Part shown: positions 1 to 12,800 of the stretch, one piece after another
Numbering within the stretch: the first letter of the stretch is position 1
Layout: the number at the start of each line of letters is the position of its first letter
Source: Otatea glauca
Taxonomy: Eukaryota; Streptophyta; Magnoliopsida; Poales; Poaceae
NCBI GenBank assembly: GCA_036346275.1
Contig: CM070721.1
Coordinates: 46,969,594-47,033,593, forward strand
Direction: 5' to 3'
DNA length: 64,000 nucleotides
Translations under genes and position numbers: made by a program
The notes under the pieces: model-generated
Database searches by the model: none
What the model saw: the letters and a program-made list of their open reading frames with translations, nothing else
Told to the model about the DNA's origin: nothing

Positions 1-102
1 CTCTTCTGGGGGATATCGATGTTCTGCAAAATAGAAATGAGTGCTTTAATTTAAAAAAATTTATGTAAAAGGCTAAGTGTATTATTATGCATGTACATAT
101 AC

Positions 103-1150
103 CTTAGTGAAAATGTTTGCACCGCCGACCACGAGCATCATGCGATGCATGACGTAGAAGCCGCACAGGTCATCGCTACCCTGTTGATGGCACTGTGAAG
201 AAATAAAAAAAATTAAGAGACGAAGAATAGATGTTAAAAAAATTAATCCTATATATGCTAGGCACTTGTACCTTGAAGCGCTTATACTCCAGCTTGGAGC
301 CCTTTTTGTCATCGTGTGTCCCTCCTTCAGCGACATAGGCTGAGAAACCCCTACATACATTGGAAAGATGCCATTGTGTCAAAAAAAATGAACGTAGTTA
401 AATTTAGAAAATATTAGGTAAGAGTAGTGCACTTACTTCTCCAAAGCAGGCTTGATCGCGTAGACAATCGGTCTCTTCTCGAGCGAGTTAAAAGTGTAAA
501 CTTTATTGTCCCTCAGAGCGAGCACGAGTAGAACCCAATGGTTGCTTATTAAATGGAATGCAGTGCAAGGAAATAAGTTCACATACGGTTTAAGTGCGTA
601 CAAGTAATTGAAGGGTAAAGTACTACTTACTCCTCGTGGTACGGGAATAGAATGAAGTCATTCTTCGACTCAGCTTTCAATGCCCCCTTGATGTAGCCTG
701 CAACGAACTCCGGTTGAAGCCTAGCCATGGTCGCGGACACAACCTCAGGGTCGACGAACCGAACTAGTTGTTGACAAGTCACAGCTCGCTGCCTCATTGC
801 CCTGCAACTCATGTTGAATGTTAAAAATATAATGTGAAATCCTATAAAAGTTATAAGCTCATGCTGTATGGTGCGATACTCACAGCGTTTAGGATCGTAC
901 AGTAGAAATATCAATGGCTACAGTTGGTATAAACGGAACAGATCCTCAAAACTGACTGGGAATGTCCCATGGTCGTCGCGGTGGAAATGTCCCCTTCTGT
1001 ACCTCACATTGAAATCGATACGCTGTTCGGCCTCATTCACTTTGTCAATGTACCATGCATGGAGCACGCGAGCCCACTTGACTAGAGCATTCAATTGGCT
1101 GATAGCCAAAAGAGGCTTTCCATGTACGTAGGTCTTAAAATCTTGAGGGT
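103..1150 (-). pseudogene. CACTA-borne Ulp1-like (C48) cysteine protease, multi-exon
   Basis: Five minus-strand exons can be read: about 1150-884, 801-631, 544-437, about 380-272 and 192-103. Splice signals are good at most borders (GTGAGT, GTAAGT, GTACAA and GTATAT donors; TTGCAG and CACAG acceptors), and the exons join in frame. The catalytic His lies in NHWVLLVLALRD (exon 544-437), and the Gln and Cys in QQGSDDLCGFYV (exon 192-103), the order seen in Ulp1/SENP proteases. The position usually held by catalytic Asp reads FNSLEK, an Asn. An in-frame TAG follows LFRLYQL at about 918, and the acceptor of exon 380-272 is not evident, so the gene is probably broken. Proteins of this kind accompany TNP2 in many plant CACTA elements; their role in transposition is not established. 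Confidence 0.75.
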
Positions 1151-1889
1151 GTTTGTGGCCTATACCGATTTTCCTTTCTGGGCAGAAGGAGTCTCTAAGG
1201 TCAGGGCAGGGGGCTTTTCATGTACTTCAGGGGGCGCTGTGGCCTCTGTCAGCTTTACCTTCTTGACAGAAGGAGTCTTCGAGGCCTCCTGTGATTCTGT
1301 GGCTGTCGTGTTAGTCCTTTTGCGTGCCAGTTCTACACTTTGCGTAGGACTCGTTATGGTGGTGGGAGCAGGAGCAAGCGTAGGTACGATAGGAACCTAC
1401 GAAGCACATGCATATGTAACTTGTTGCAGTACTACTGGAATGATAGAGAAGACGTGGAGGATTTTTACCTTGATCAGTACGACACCCATCGTGAGCCACT
1501 TGATGAACGACATCCGTGCTTACCCGAGAGTGGTGATATCTTCATTGGGAGGGGAACTCAAGCACATGTGATAAGAAGTCTTCATGGACGTAGTCCACCT
1601 GCACCCTCATGTAGCCCTTCCCCAAAGACTGACCATGCACCGTGTCGGTCTCCTTGCATGGAAATGCAACCCCGTGTGCAGCCTCGATGGGAAATCTGTC
1701 TTCTGTCAGGGTGAGCTGGCACTAGGCAGGAGCCTACAAGAAGTGAGCAACTTGAGGGAAAATATTGTGGGAGTTACCATTATACCTTTAAACCAGGAAA
1801 AATTAATTATCACCTTCAGCTGGGGACTGGACTTATCATTTTTGCAACTGTAGCTGCTGGGTCAGGGCACAGGCTTCTCTATAAGAGGT

Positions 1890-2790
1890 GAGGGAATTTG
1901 GCTCTGACTCTGGAAGATCATCGCCATCATCTCGCCCTCAGGCGCTCCTCACGTACCATCATCTCCTCCCTCATCTCCTCCTTGATCTCCTCCCTCATCT
2001 CCTCCTTGATCTCCTCCCTCAGCTGCTCCCTGAGCATGTCCTTGAGGCACTCCGCACGTGCCTCCCATGATCTTGATCTGACACTAGCAGCGTCATCTTG
2101 GAAGTAGGACACTAGCACATATGTGGGAGTAAGGCATCGCTGTCCCGGAGTTCACGCACTCCTCGGCTAGTCACTCCCACTCTGCCTTCTTCCCTTCATA
2201 GCCGCCCGAACCGAGGTGGTGCGCGTGCGTGTTCTACCTCTGGATAGCGATGTTCTTCTCTCTCAACTCCTCCGCCTCGGGCGTACTCTTCATCCTCGTG
2301 AACTCCTCCCAAACTCCGAGAGTCATGAACGGATACCTCTCGAATGGAGTATGGCCTTTCAACACGTACTCACCGTGCATGAAGACCCTAAAGTGCCTCA
2401 AGGCCATACCCATCATTTTCAAAGCGTACCACCTCGCATTGCTTTCATCTTCCTCTTCTATAATCCATTTGCCCTTAACCTCTTCCCACAACCAATTCTT
2501 CTTCTCAACGCTGACTTCCTTCCTCCAATCCTTAATCGTGATGGGCACTATCTCCCTCACCAATTGGCCGAGGAATGACTGATATCATCCCTTGTACTTG
2601 GGAGGACCCGTGCAAACCCCCGTGGCATTAAAGTGGAGAACCTGCGGCGTTCTCCCTGTGGCCCCTTTGTTCGGTCCTCGGGCCCTCCTCACCTTACTCG
2701 GGTCCTCAACATTTGGAACCTTACTCGGCCCCTCAGTAGTACCTTCTACTCTGTCTGGCGATGAACCGATGCTCTCTACTTATATTTCGA
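1890..2790 (-). pseudogene. CACTA second ORF relic (Transposase_24/tnpA-like)
   Basis: The minus-strand translation contains PNVEDPSKVRRARGPNKGAT, then after an in-frame TGA near 2582 the segment SFLGQLVREIVPITIKDWRK and WWYAL-like residues ending in FERYPFMTLGVWEEFTR. This is the conserved block of the plant Transposase_24-type protein found beside TNP2. A remnant of the usual LGSGGYEGKKAEWE motif follows at about 2170-2215 in another frame. The tail (1927-2050) is a Glu/Arg-rich coiled-coil-like stretch built from a repeated EEIKEEMR unit. Stops and frame changes show that it is decayed. It lies just upstream, in reading direction, of the Ulp1-like exons. Confidence 0.65.
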
Positions 2791-2999
2791 ATATGTGTAG
2801 ATCTTACATGGTCATATATTTGACTTGAGAGAAAGCAATTCATAGCTATTATGTAGACTTGGAAAAAAATCATGTAAAGTAACAAATTAATGGATAATTC
2901 ATAGTATATAATTGTTGTATCATATTGTAGTAAAGTAGCAGATTAATAGATGATGTTAAAGAAAAGTCTATTTGTTCACCAAGTAAGCATGTACCAACG

Positions 3000-3345
3000 A
3001 TGACTCCTAATCTCTAAATAGGTTAGGTCCTAATCACATTCAAGGATATGTGGTTTGGGTAAGTTCCTAAGCTGTTGTACAACTCCAGAGAAAATTTCGG
3101 CAGCATCTCCCTGTTGTTGTCCAGATAAACGTCTCGACAACAGGTCAAGAGGGGTGTGTATCCGGAGAACACTAGGGAGACGCTACCGAAATCTACTCTG
3201 GAGTTGTACAACAACTCAGGAACTTGCTCGAACCACATATCCTCTAACTGTCCAAAAAATTTGGATAATTCGAGATTGTTTGCTTATAAATATGCCATTT
3301 CGGCATATTTATAAACAAGCACCCTCGAATGGGAGACGTAGGTTA
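3000..3345. repeat. Fold-back module, copy 1 (long inverted repeat plus TATA hairpin)
   Basis: About 85-bp arms at 3043-3125 and 3155-3243 are inverted copies of each other. They are followed by a perfect 12-bp hairpin, TATAAATATGCC (3285-3296) against GGCATATTTATA (3302-3313), with a 5-nt loop. The block is closely repeated at 23905-24260. In both places it lies just upstream, in the minus direction, of a CACTA ORF. Confidence 0.8.
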
Positions 3346-3838
3346 TGCAACCTAAACTGTAACGTCATGTTGAGATTACAAAAATAAAACTAATGTGCAA
3401 TTATAACTAAAATAACGGACTCAAGTAACAAGGTCAAAAGTTGCATAATAATCTGACGAGGTATGTGGTCAACACATGAATATGTTGCCGTGCTTGATGT
3501 ATGTTTAAGCCATGTCTTTTATCAAGAAACTAGCATGTACAGGGTCAGATTACTCTGATTCCATATTCCATCATGTGAGCCATAGAGCAGTGGGGCTATA
3601 TGCTGTTAAGAACTGTAACAGATGTTCTTTTATAATTTACATGCTGTCTCGATTCAAGTACTAGCAGATTTAGGACTAGCTGCTTAGATTCTCAAGTGTT
3701 CATGTAAGAAAGATATGAAATTATGCAGATCATGTCGGTGAACTAGAAACAATATCATTCTATACCTGCCTACTGTTCTGAATCAAAACTAGTATGGCAC
3801 CTTATATGTTCCATCTTATAGTATGCCAAAAGAGCATC
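3346..3838. other. Non-coding spacer, probably CACTA A intron
   Basis: No coding pattern or recognisable repeat. By position it links the fold-back module to the solo LTR insertion, and it is continuous with 9170-9806 and 14476-14930 once the two solo LTRs are removed. Confidence 0.45.
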
Positions 3839-6800
3839 TGTAACATCCTATAAAATTCGAATATATGAAAATAAAAAGTTTGAAATTTAAAAATGGAATT
3901 GAATAAAACTTTCAATTGGAATCAAGATTTTGATTTTAAATAATATATTTTCCTCCTTTTCTTGTATTCTAATCTTAAAGAAAAGAAATATTTCATTAAT
4001 AAAACTATTTTTTCCAAAACAAACAAACTGTAAAAATGAAATTTGAGATGTGATCTTTAGTTTGAATTTTAATTTTTTGACTTTTCTAAATTATTGGTTC
4101 TTCCTGAGTTTTTGCATTAAAAGAAAAAGTAATATATATATTGAAATGGTAAAACGGTAAAAGTAAAAAGGTAAAAATAAAATATCAATGTAAATAATAT
4201 TAAAATAATATGATCCTCCAGGACCCTAATGATGTCAGATGAGATATTCTGAATCATTAAAAAAAAAGAAAATACATGATAATCACGAAATTGATATCAG
4301 TCAAAGAGCATGTCAGATTTTTGTAGAAATCTTTGGAGCTTATATAAAGCCAAGATTTTTACCATGCTGACATCAACTCTATCATTACCTCTGGTAAAAA
4401 TATCAGAAATTAAAAGTTATGTTTGAATCCTTTAAAAATTCAAAACCAAAAAGGAAATAATTCTGGAAATAGTAATGTCAGAATTATTAAAATTAAAATA
4501 TTAAATATTAAAATTTTATATAATGTAAATAATTCCATTTCAGATCCTAATAAAATTTTTAATAAAATATTAACCTTATTTTGATCTTAAATTAAATATA
4601 AAACAGAATAAGAAGAAAATGAAAATCATGCATTGTCAGATTTATATCAATATTTTTACGAAGAATTTTTATTTGAAAATTTTACTGTATTCTTATCTAT
4701 TCCTTTCCGACCTATATAAAAATTCTCATAAAATATTGAGTCGGTTTCATAGCCTGATACAATGAATTCATCCCGTGCTGTCTAGAGTTTTCGGCAGTAT
4801 TGCCCTTTTTGCTTTCAATGACATGTGCGCCCTCCAGTGCCACCGCGTTTCCTTCACAGTCACTGCCAACCGAGTCCCCACCTATCAGCCAGCATAGCCA
4901 TCTCTCCCGTTCCTTCTCCTCCTCTCGCTCTCTGCTCTCTCTTGCGCGAAGACGCCAAGCCAGCATCGCCTTTCGGTTTTTTTGTCTCCATCTCGCCGCA
5001 ATTTGCAGCCCAAGGCACCGACTTGCTAATCCTTTGTCTCCCCACTGCTGCCACGACCAACTTGCCTGTACCTTGCGCCGAAGAAATCCCGAAGCCGCAA
5101 CTCAACTTACCGCCGCTCTTGCTCTCTCGTTCAAACCCTGTTCTCGCCGCCTCATCTGCCGATTTAAACCCTGCAAGGCTTCGGCTAGGCCCTCACACTC
5201 TCCTCACCTCACCCTACTGCCAAAACACCGCACAAAACTACCACATCTTCTCCGACTCCGACTCCGACGAATGCAGAAGAAGGGGAAAAACTCCAATTAA
5301 GCTAAACCAATGATTCTCCACCCGAATAACTTATCCTGAAGCCTCCTAGTAGCATCCAGCGCAATTCTTCGTCTTCAATTGTAGCTCTTCTTTCCCAGTG
5401 AGCCGGCGCACCGAGCCCCTTCTTCCACCGTCGCCCCTGCACGATGAGAGCCTCCCTTGGTTATTCATTTCCTTTGCTAAGCCCAAAAATAGAACCACTA
5501 GAACTTACTGATACTCATTCTGGTGAAAATGCATTTCGGGAACTCGAGTTCTTGCTCCGCCGCCGCTCGGCCATGGCTGCCGCCGCCCCTTCATGGTGGT
5601 AGACCAACTCCGGCCACCTCCGGTCGAATCAACTCCACCCCCGTGTGCGCGTGGACTCCCTGGTGCTCGCTGTGGAGCCCGTTCACCGGCTCCGGCCTTC
5701 CTCCGCCGGCGGTGAGCTTTGGCACCGCGCCTCTGTTTTGGGTCAACAAGAGGTCCCCGTGTCACACGGCGCGCCATACGGCTGGCATTGCCATGTGGGA
5801 CCCCTTGTCAGCCGCACTCATCGCTTAGCTCGCGGGCCCGCGCGACAGCCACTCAGCGCGTGAACATCCCTCTGCCATCCAGGCCCGTTGTCAGCACCTC
5901 AACCCAGCGCAAGCCTGAAAAGGAAAGTGCATTCGTAGCCCGAAGGCGTACTTTCCCTTTATGGTAATTTTCCTATTTTCTGTATTTTTCAAACCGCAAT
6001 GCATTCAAATACTTATAACTTTTGAACTATCAAGCCAAATGAAATGAAATAAATTTATATATTCATGATAAATCCTGTAGATTCATAATATACAAAAATA
6101 TTTTGAAAGTGAACTCTGTTTAAGTTTTGAATTTAATTTAAAGAAAGGGATCAAAAATATGTCATATATAGAATTTTTGTACATAAGCTCCAAATTGAAT
6201 GAAACAAATTTTGATAGAATCCTTAGAATCTCAGGAACCTAATTATGCAAAAATAATTAGGGTTCACCATATGAAATATTTGAGTTATTACATGTAGTAA
6301 GTAAATAGTTCAATATTAATCCAATTAATTTTAGTGTTTTGAATCTGAAATTTTAAATAGTTAGAATATGGATCAAATGGACTCCAATCCTGGTAAAATT
6401 AGTTTTGTATCACTCCTGATGTTATAAGGATCCCAAATATACAAAATATTTCATATTAATGCAATGTTAGAATAAGTCCATATTAAGCCTTACTGATCTT
6501 TTATATGAAACACATCTCGGATAAAAATAAAATATTGTGAAACCAACTTTAAAACACTCTTAGTGATATCCCATGCTAATGCCAGAAAAATGGATGAATA
6601 ATCTTCTAAAATGCAGTCACAAACTAAGAACTAAAACTGAACCTTTATCGTGTAGATTATAAAACTACTTAAGCATTTTCAACAGCCCATAGAATATCTC
6701 ATCTTAATGCAAATATTATGAAGATCAGTATAGAAATAATATTTAGTATATGGACTACCGTATTCTTGAAAAATATTTTATTTTCAACATGCCTTGCATC

Positions 6801-9169
6801 TGAATCCGACTAGCCTAATACCCTTAAGTATTATGGTCATCGTAACCCTTAATATCATATAAGCTATTTCGGCAATGAATATAATGTCTCGTCTAAACAC
6901 TAAAATGTATGAAATCAGCTTAAGAATGTTCTTCAAAGTATAGTCTATCCTATTCTGAAGAAATAATTTTATTTCATCATGTTTTGCATATAAATCCTAT
7001 TAGCCAAATAACCTTAACTATTATGTTTTATGGACTCGATTATATGAGTAAGCAAACTTTGTAATAATGAACAAATATGTAATTAAAATATTTGTATCTC
7101 CAGAACTTTCTTAAAAACCTTGAGTACATAATCAATAGCTTAACTCAACAGATCTAACTTATATGAAACCTTCTCATGCAAATCGTTTGTAGTCAAGAAA
7201 TATTCATGCATAGCATGCAACATGTTGTCTAATATCTTAATCTTTTTAATCCAAATAATTTTAGCACCTATAATTCGAAGTTATAAATGCAAGAATTCAT
7301 AATTTTAGCCTCTTGAATTCCTAATTCAAGAATAGATAATCTATAAAAGAAATCATGTTTGTTCATCATAAAAGTTATTAACAATATGAATGTATAATTA
7401 ACTAAATCATGAGGTCTTGAAATCATAATTCTAAACCTAAAACATTCCTGTTTCCGTTAGTGAATCTTCATTTGGTTTTCTGTCTGTTTTCTTTTTGCCC
7501 TTATTAAAGTTGGATATTTGCTATATTTCCGATTGAACGACGTGTAGAATCCGACGTCGCTACTTCCGTCATTGCATCCATCAGCTGTGGCTTCGTCTTC
7601 GTCGTAAGCAATAAATAAGCAAGGCAAGCACCCCCTTTGACCATATTGATCCTAGTTTTATAAATGTTTTACTGCATACATTACTTTTATTAAAGTCTGC
7701 TATTTTATGGATATTGGTGGTTGTACCTGTAGTATTATAGAACTTCCTTGATAAGTATGGATCTGTGAACCTTGATAACCCTAGAATAACATAGACAATA
7801 CTTGATGTCAATTTGGGTTACTCACACTTAGTGTCATACTTAGTCATGCTTAAAACAACATAAAACTTTGACATTATTAAAAATGTAGGATATGACATTT
7901 AATGGGTATGACCTTCTTTATGGTTGCTATTTTGATCAAAAATGAAAATAAAGCTATGGTTTTGATACGGGCAATTATTGGCAATAGCCGGGTGTACAAG
8001 GGACTTGTACGTAGTGTAGGGGGAGTCTATTGCCCGTATCGGATTAAGGACCGAACTATGGGTTGTTTTCAGGCCAAGAATTACCGTACAACCACAAGTG
8101 CTGGTATGGGATAGCCTTAAATCGATTAAGTTATCTAGTTTAACTTTGCACTTTGGAAGGCTGGAGCAGTACGAGCTGTTTCTTAATGGATTGCTCGAAG
8201 GGACGTCCACACCGAGGTGATCATGGATCAAACGTTTACCGATGCACCGGTGTACGCCATGCTATGGGGGAGTTCCATCATTTCTATACTCTGAGTTCTT
8301 CTGCTATAGTATAGGTTTAACGTCCCGGAGCTGGTGCAAAGTTAACCTAGGTAATGTAAAGGTTTTTGTCATGAACATTCTAGCCACTACGCCAAAGGTG
8401 CGTGAACTATGCGGCAAAAGGAAAAGGTCATGACTTGTGGGTAAAGATGTACACCTCTGCAGAGTGTAAAACTAATTATTAGCCGTACCCGCGGTTATGG
8501 GAACTTGATAAAGTCATCACATGGTTAGCTGTTTTTATTTTCATAAAATCTGGTTTCTACCGTGTGTCGGTAATTTCTACTGTGTGTCAGTGGAAATAGT
8601 TCGTGGATATGGTCATGATACCTAGGTACATGAGATTTATTTATGTTTATATTCTGTTACTTTCCGTATTAAATTGCTTTTACTTAAATTCCGTTTTTCA
8701 ATCTACTATTATGTATTTACATTTCAAATTGGCTTTATGCAAACTAACCATACTAGCCTTTCCTTTGAAATGGCTTGCATATATTATAGATTTTGCAAAA
8801 GTCTTGCGGAGTACGAAAGTTCTCACCCTTGCTTAATTGTTGTTTTTAGGTGAAGAATCAGATTAGTCCGATGCAACATATTTATCGCAGGATTCGGGAA
8901 TGTTAACGATGAAGCTTTTCTAGGGATTATGCCTTGTCAGTTGCCTGAGGGTTGGATGGGCACACTACAAGACTTTTGAATCTTTCCGCTGCACTTCACT
9001 CGGTATTGTAAGATCTTATTGTATAAATTACCATTATCATTTGTAATAAAGAGTATGGATGTGGTATCAATTGTTGTAAATGTGCGTGCTAGCCACTGAT
9101 CATGGGACTAGTACTGTATGCACATGAGATTTTCATTTTTGCATTTATGTGAAAATAGGGGTCATTACA
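3839..9169 (+). mobile_element. Giant solo LTR, family 1, copy 1 (5331 bp)
   Basis: It begins TGTAACATCC and ends GGGGTCATTACA, so the termini are TG...CA inside a TGTAA/TTACA inverted repeat. Flanking 5-mers are gcatc and acatc, a target duplication with one mismatch. There is no gag-pol coding and no second internal LTR. Inside are an AT-rich 5' part, a TATA-like ATTTAAA at 5162, a GC-rich leader (about 4800-5950), a long AT-rich part, an acceptor-like TTTTTAG at 8843-8849, AATAAA at 9045 and the invariant 20-bp box at 9095-9114. The family resembles long Tekay/Del-type gypsy LTRs of grasses; that assignment is from memory of motifs. It is inserted in the non-coding part of CACTA A. Confidence 0.8.
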
Positions 9170-9806
9170 ACATCTTATATCAACTTGTCCAAAACAGTTT
9201 TTAAAAAACCAGCAGCAGTTGGCTCAGTAACTGAAAAAACCAGGAAACTATTTAATCTAATACAATTCGAACAAGTGAGTGGTTAGGTCAAGATACAGAT
9301 AACAAACATCAAGCTTGGATGATTTTTTTTATTATTCTGAATGTTCTGTATAATTGATAGTTAAATTAAGCATAGATAGGGGCTGCCAACATTGGTGAAG
9401 CAAGTTATCACATTTGTCCAAAATCTCAAACTGGACCACTTGAAAAAGGATTATTTCAGGAGTAGATATTACTACTGTCCTTTAAACATTTACCTATTAA
9501 GTTCTCACTTAATGCTAGCTGAGTTTTACATTTTTCATGCATATAAAATAGAAATAGCTAGACAAGAACGACTGACTTTGATATGGTTTCCAGCTAAGTT
9601 GTTGTTGTAAGTTAATCTACAAGAAATCTTGGCCTGTGTCAAAACAGTTACCACCATCATTTATAAGTAGGCAGCGGTAGCTACTTTGTACCCTGGTGTC
9701 GTTACTCATCAATTAGGATGCACATGGACATGGATAGCTCAAAGGCAGCACCCATTTCCACTAGCCAGGACTGGGATCAGGCGTGAATATAGGCAAGCAA
9801 AGCAAC
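9170..9806. other. Non-coding spacer between two solo LTRs (CACTA A intron?)
   Basis: Unique-looking AT-rich sequence with no supported ORF. It joins 3838 to 14476 in the reconstructed pre-insertion sequence. Confidence 0.45.
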
Positions 9807-12800
9807 TGTAACAGCCCGAAAAATGAAGAACAGTATAAATAAAATGGAAATGAATATTTTGGATTTAAATATATTTATTTCTGAATTTTATTGATGTTAT
9901 TGGCTTTATTGGATTTTCTTGAATTTATGTTTTGTATGAAAAGTCCAACAAATAGAATTACTAAATGGAAAATGATAAAAAGGTAAAAGTAAAAATAAGA
10001 AAAATTACCATTTGACCATGACCAACCTGGTAAGCCAGTAAAAATGCTTAGTAAAAATCTTTGGTGCTGATTTGGAGCAAAAATAAATATCTTAATTCTC
10101 TCTTTTGACTAAAAACAGTAAAGTTTGAATTAATTAAAAATAATCGAAGTTGGTAAGGAGCCACAAAAATTACCAAAGAACCCTTAGAGCAGTAGTTACA
10201 TCTGGTAAAAATCTCAGCAATTTATCATGTCGGCAAAGCCTCCTAAGAATTCAAAAACAGAGACTATTAAAAACAAGAAATCTTCATGTCAGAATTTTTA
10301 TAAAATATTCACTTGAGTTCTTGACTTGAAATTTTTATGGGGACATACATATGACTTAATGAACCTCCATAAAAAGTTTGGGAAAGAATTAATAATTTTT
10401 ACACTTCTAAATAAATAGATTTCCGAAATTCAATTTCTGTACCCGTCCACAGTGTCAGAATTTTTATAATTTAACCATAATGCATTTTACTATGAAAATT
10501 TAACTTGACGCTGAGGACTACCAGATAAACCCAGTAAAGAAGTTTGGAAAATTTTCAAAGTGATTTGACGGCCGTTTTAATGGTCACATGGAGCATGTCT
10601 CGGCTGTGCTCATCCTTGGAAATTTTTCTCTCTCTGACTCGTGGGCCCGCCCCTTTTTCCGTAATCGTGCGCTGGCAGAAACGGAAAACGGTTCACTCGC
10701 CGACCGGTGGGGCCGGACCCACTCGTCAGTCTCCCCCTTCGCTCTCTTTTCCTTTTTCTCTCTCCCACGCTCGAGACGAGCCGCACTCGCGAGACTTCGC
10801 GACTCCTCACCGCATCTCGGCGCATTTCACGCCGCCCGAGCTGCTGGTCATCGCCACGCCGAGCCTCGAGACTCCCGCACCATACCTTGTCCATCCGCGT
10901 CACTTCCTGCCGGTGAAGCCGCGCCACCTCGCCGAGCGGTCAAAACCGAGCCACCACAACTCCTCGCCTGCTCAAACGCTGAGCCGCCGCCGCTTTCCGG
11001 CTATAAATACCGTAGGGTGTCGCCTTGAGGTCCTCTTCTTCCTTGCTCAATCCTCGACCAAACGCGAACCAAAACCTGTGTTCTTCATTGTTTGGCTGGA
11101 ACCCGAAAAAGGAGGGAGAATCAAATCGAGCTCAACCGTGAGTAATCTTTCCAAATTGATGGCTCCTAGAGCTTCCTCATGAGCTGATGAACTCATCCCA
11201 CTCGTTTCTTTTTGTTCATCTTGCCCGCAGCTCCGCCGCACCGGGCGCCCTTCTTCTCCAACTCCGGCAGCGGTGCAGAGCTCCTCGGCCAAACTCCGCC
11301 CGACCAACTGGTAAAATGGAACCCACTAACTCCACCGATGCTCTCAATGCTACCCATTCGACCCATGTCGCCGTCCTTGCACTCGGCGAGCCGCCATTTC
11401 GCCGCCGCATGAGCTCGGTGGAGACCCATCTCGGCCACCTCCACCGAATAGCCATCACCCTAGATGCGCAAAGGCACACCGATGCTCATAGCGCCACCCA
11501 TTCCGCCGCACGGACTTAGTTCGGCCGGTGGCGAGCCTTGACCAAAACGCTCGCCCGGTCACGACGGGTGGGTACCGCTGTCGATCACTCGGTGGGGTTT
11601 CGCGCACACGTGTCGGCAAGCGGGCCCGACCGTCGCCTCAAAGCCGCTCGCTTGGCGCGCCAAGACGGTCGGCCGACGGCGGGCCGACTGTCGATGGCTG
11701 GCGGGCGCGTTCAAGCGCCATAGCGCTAAAACCCGTAAATACGCTTTCCAATCTGCGAAACGTATTTTGGCATTTTAGTTAATTTTCAAAACCGAGCCAC
11801 TTCAAATGCCCATAACTTTTGAACCATCTGGCCAAAAATAGTGAAACCAATTTCTAAATTCATGAAAAATTCCGTAGATTCAGAATATGCAAAAATATTT
11901 TGAAGATCATCTCTGGAAAATTTTGAAATTCAAATTCGAGTTAAAAGGCTAGAGATATGCTCTATACAAAATTTCTGTAAATAAACTTGGAAATTTATGA
12001 AACTAATTTTTCTAGAATCCGTATATTACCAGGAACCCAGATATATAAGGATATTTAATTTTCATGCTTGTTTGAATTACTTTCTACTTAGACCTTGTTT
12101 CCAATACCTTAGTAATTCAAATACGTATAATTGTATTAAAAAGAAATTTAAAAGGGACAAAGTTAATTATAAATACTAGGATGGCAGTAGCATAGTTGAG
12201 TTTGGTTAAATAGGAATTTTGGGTTGAATTAACTTTAAACCATGTAATCATTATTGTGCCAAATGCACTCACACATATATATGTATATATATGTGTTTTG
12301 TAGGTTAAATAGCTAAAATCTAGTTTATTTGATTCAAGCCATGAACAGCCTAACAACCTAGCTGGATAAGGAATTCGTAGTTAATAAATTTGTATCACCA
12401 GAACCTTCTCAAAAATCAAGAATAAATCTAATTAGCTAGCTACCAGTTATAAATTATTTAAAACCTTTTCTATGCAAATCACTTAGGGTTAAGTGTTTAG
12501 CGTAACCCTTAATTAGTGTCTAATTCTTTTAATTCAAATAATTTTAGCATCTATAATTCGAAGTCATAAATACTAGAATTCACAATTTTAGCCTCTTGAA
12601 TTGTAAATCCCAAGCTTTTAATCAGTAAAAGAAACCATGTTGATCATTTCACAAAAGTATTAGCATTCCGGATGTAAAATTATTTACTTCGGAATCTTAA
12701 AAATCATATTCTTAATCCTCAAAAGGACAACCTGTTTTCTAGCTTTTTCTTTATTTGACTTATCGTCATCTTCTTTTCGCCCTTTTCCGAATTTGGATAT

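Noticed and set aside
8603..8836. A 77-residue frame in giant LTR copy 1 that is nearly repeated at 42573-42806 in copy 4
   Set aside because: It looks conserved only because the two LTR copies are close relatives. In copy 3 the same stretch has stops and indels, and the composition is hydrophobic and AT-driven. Not a gene.
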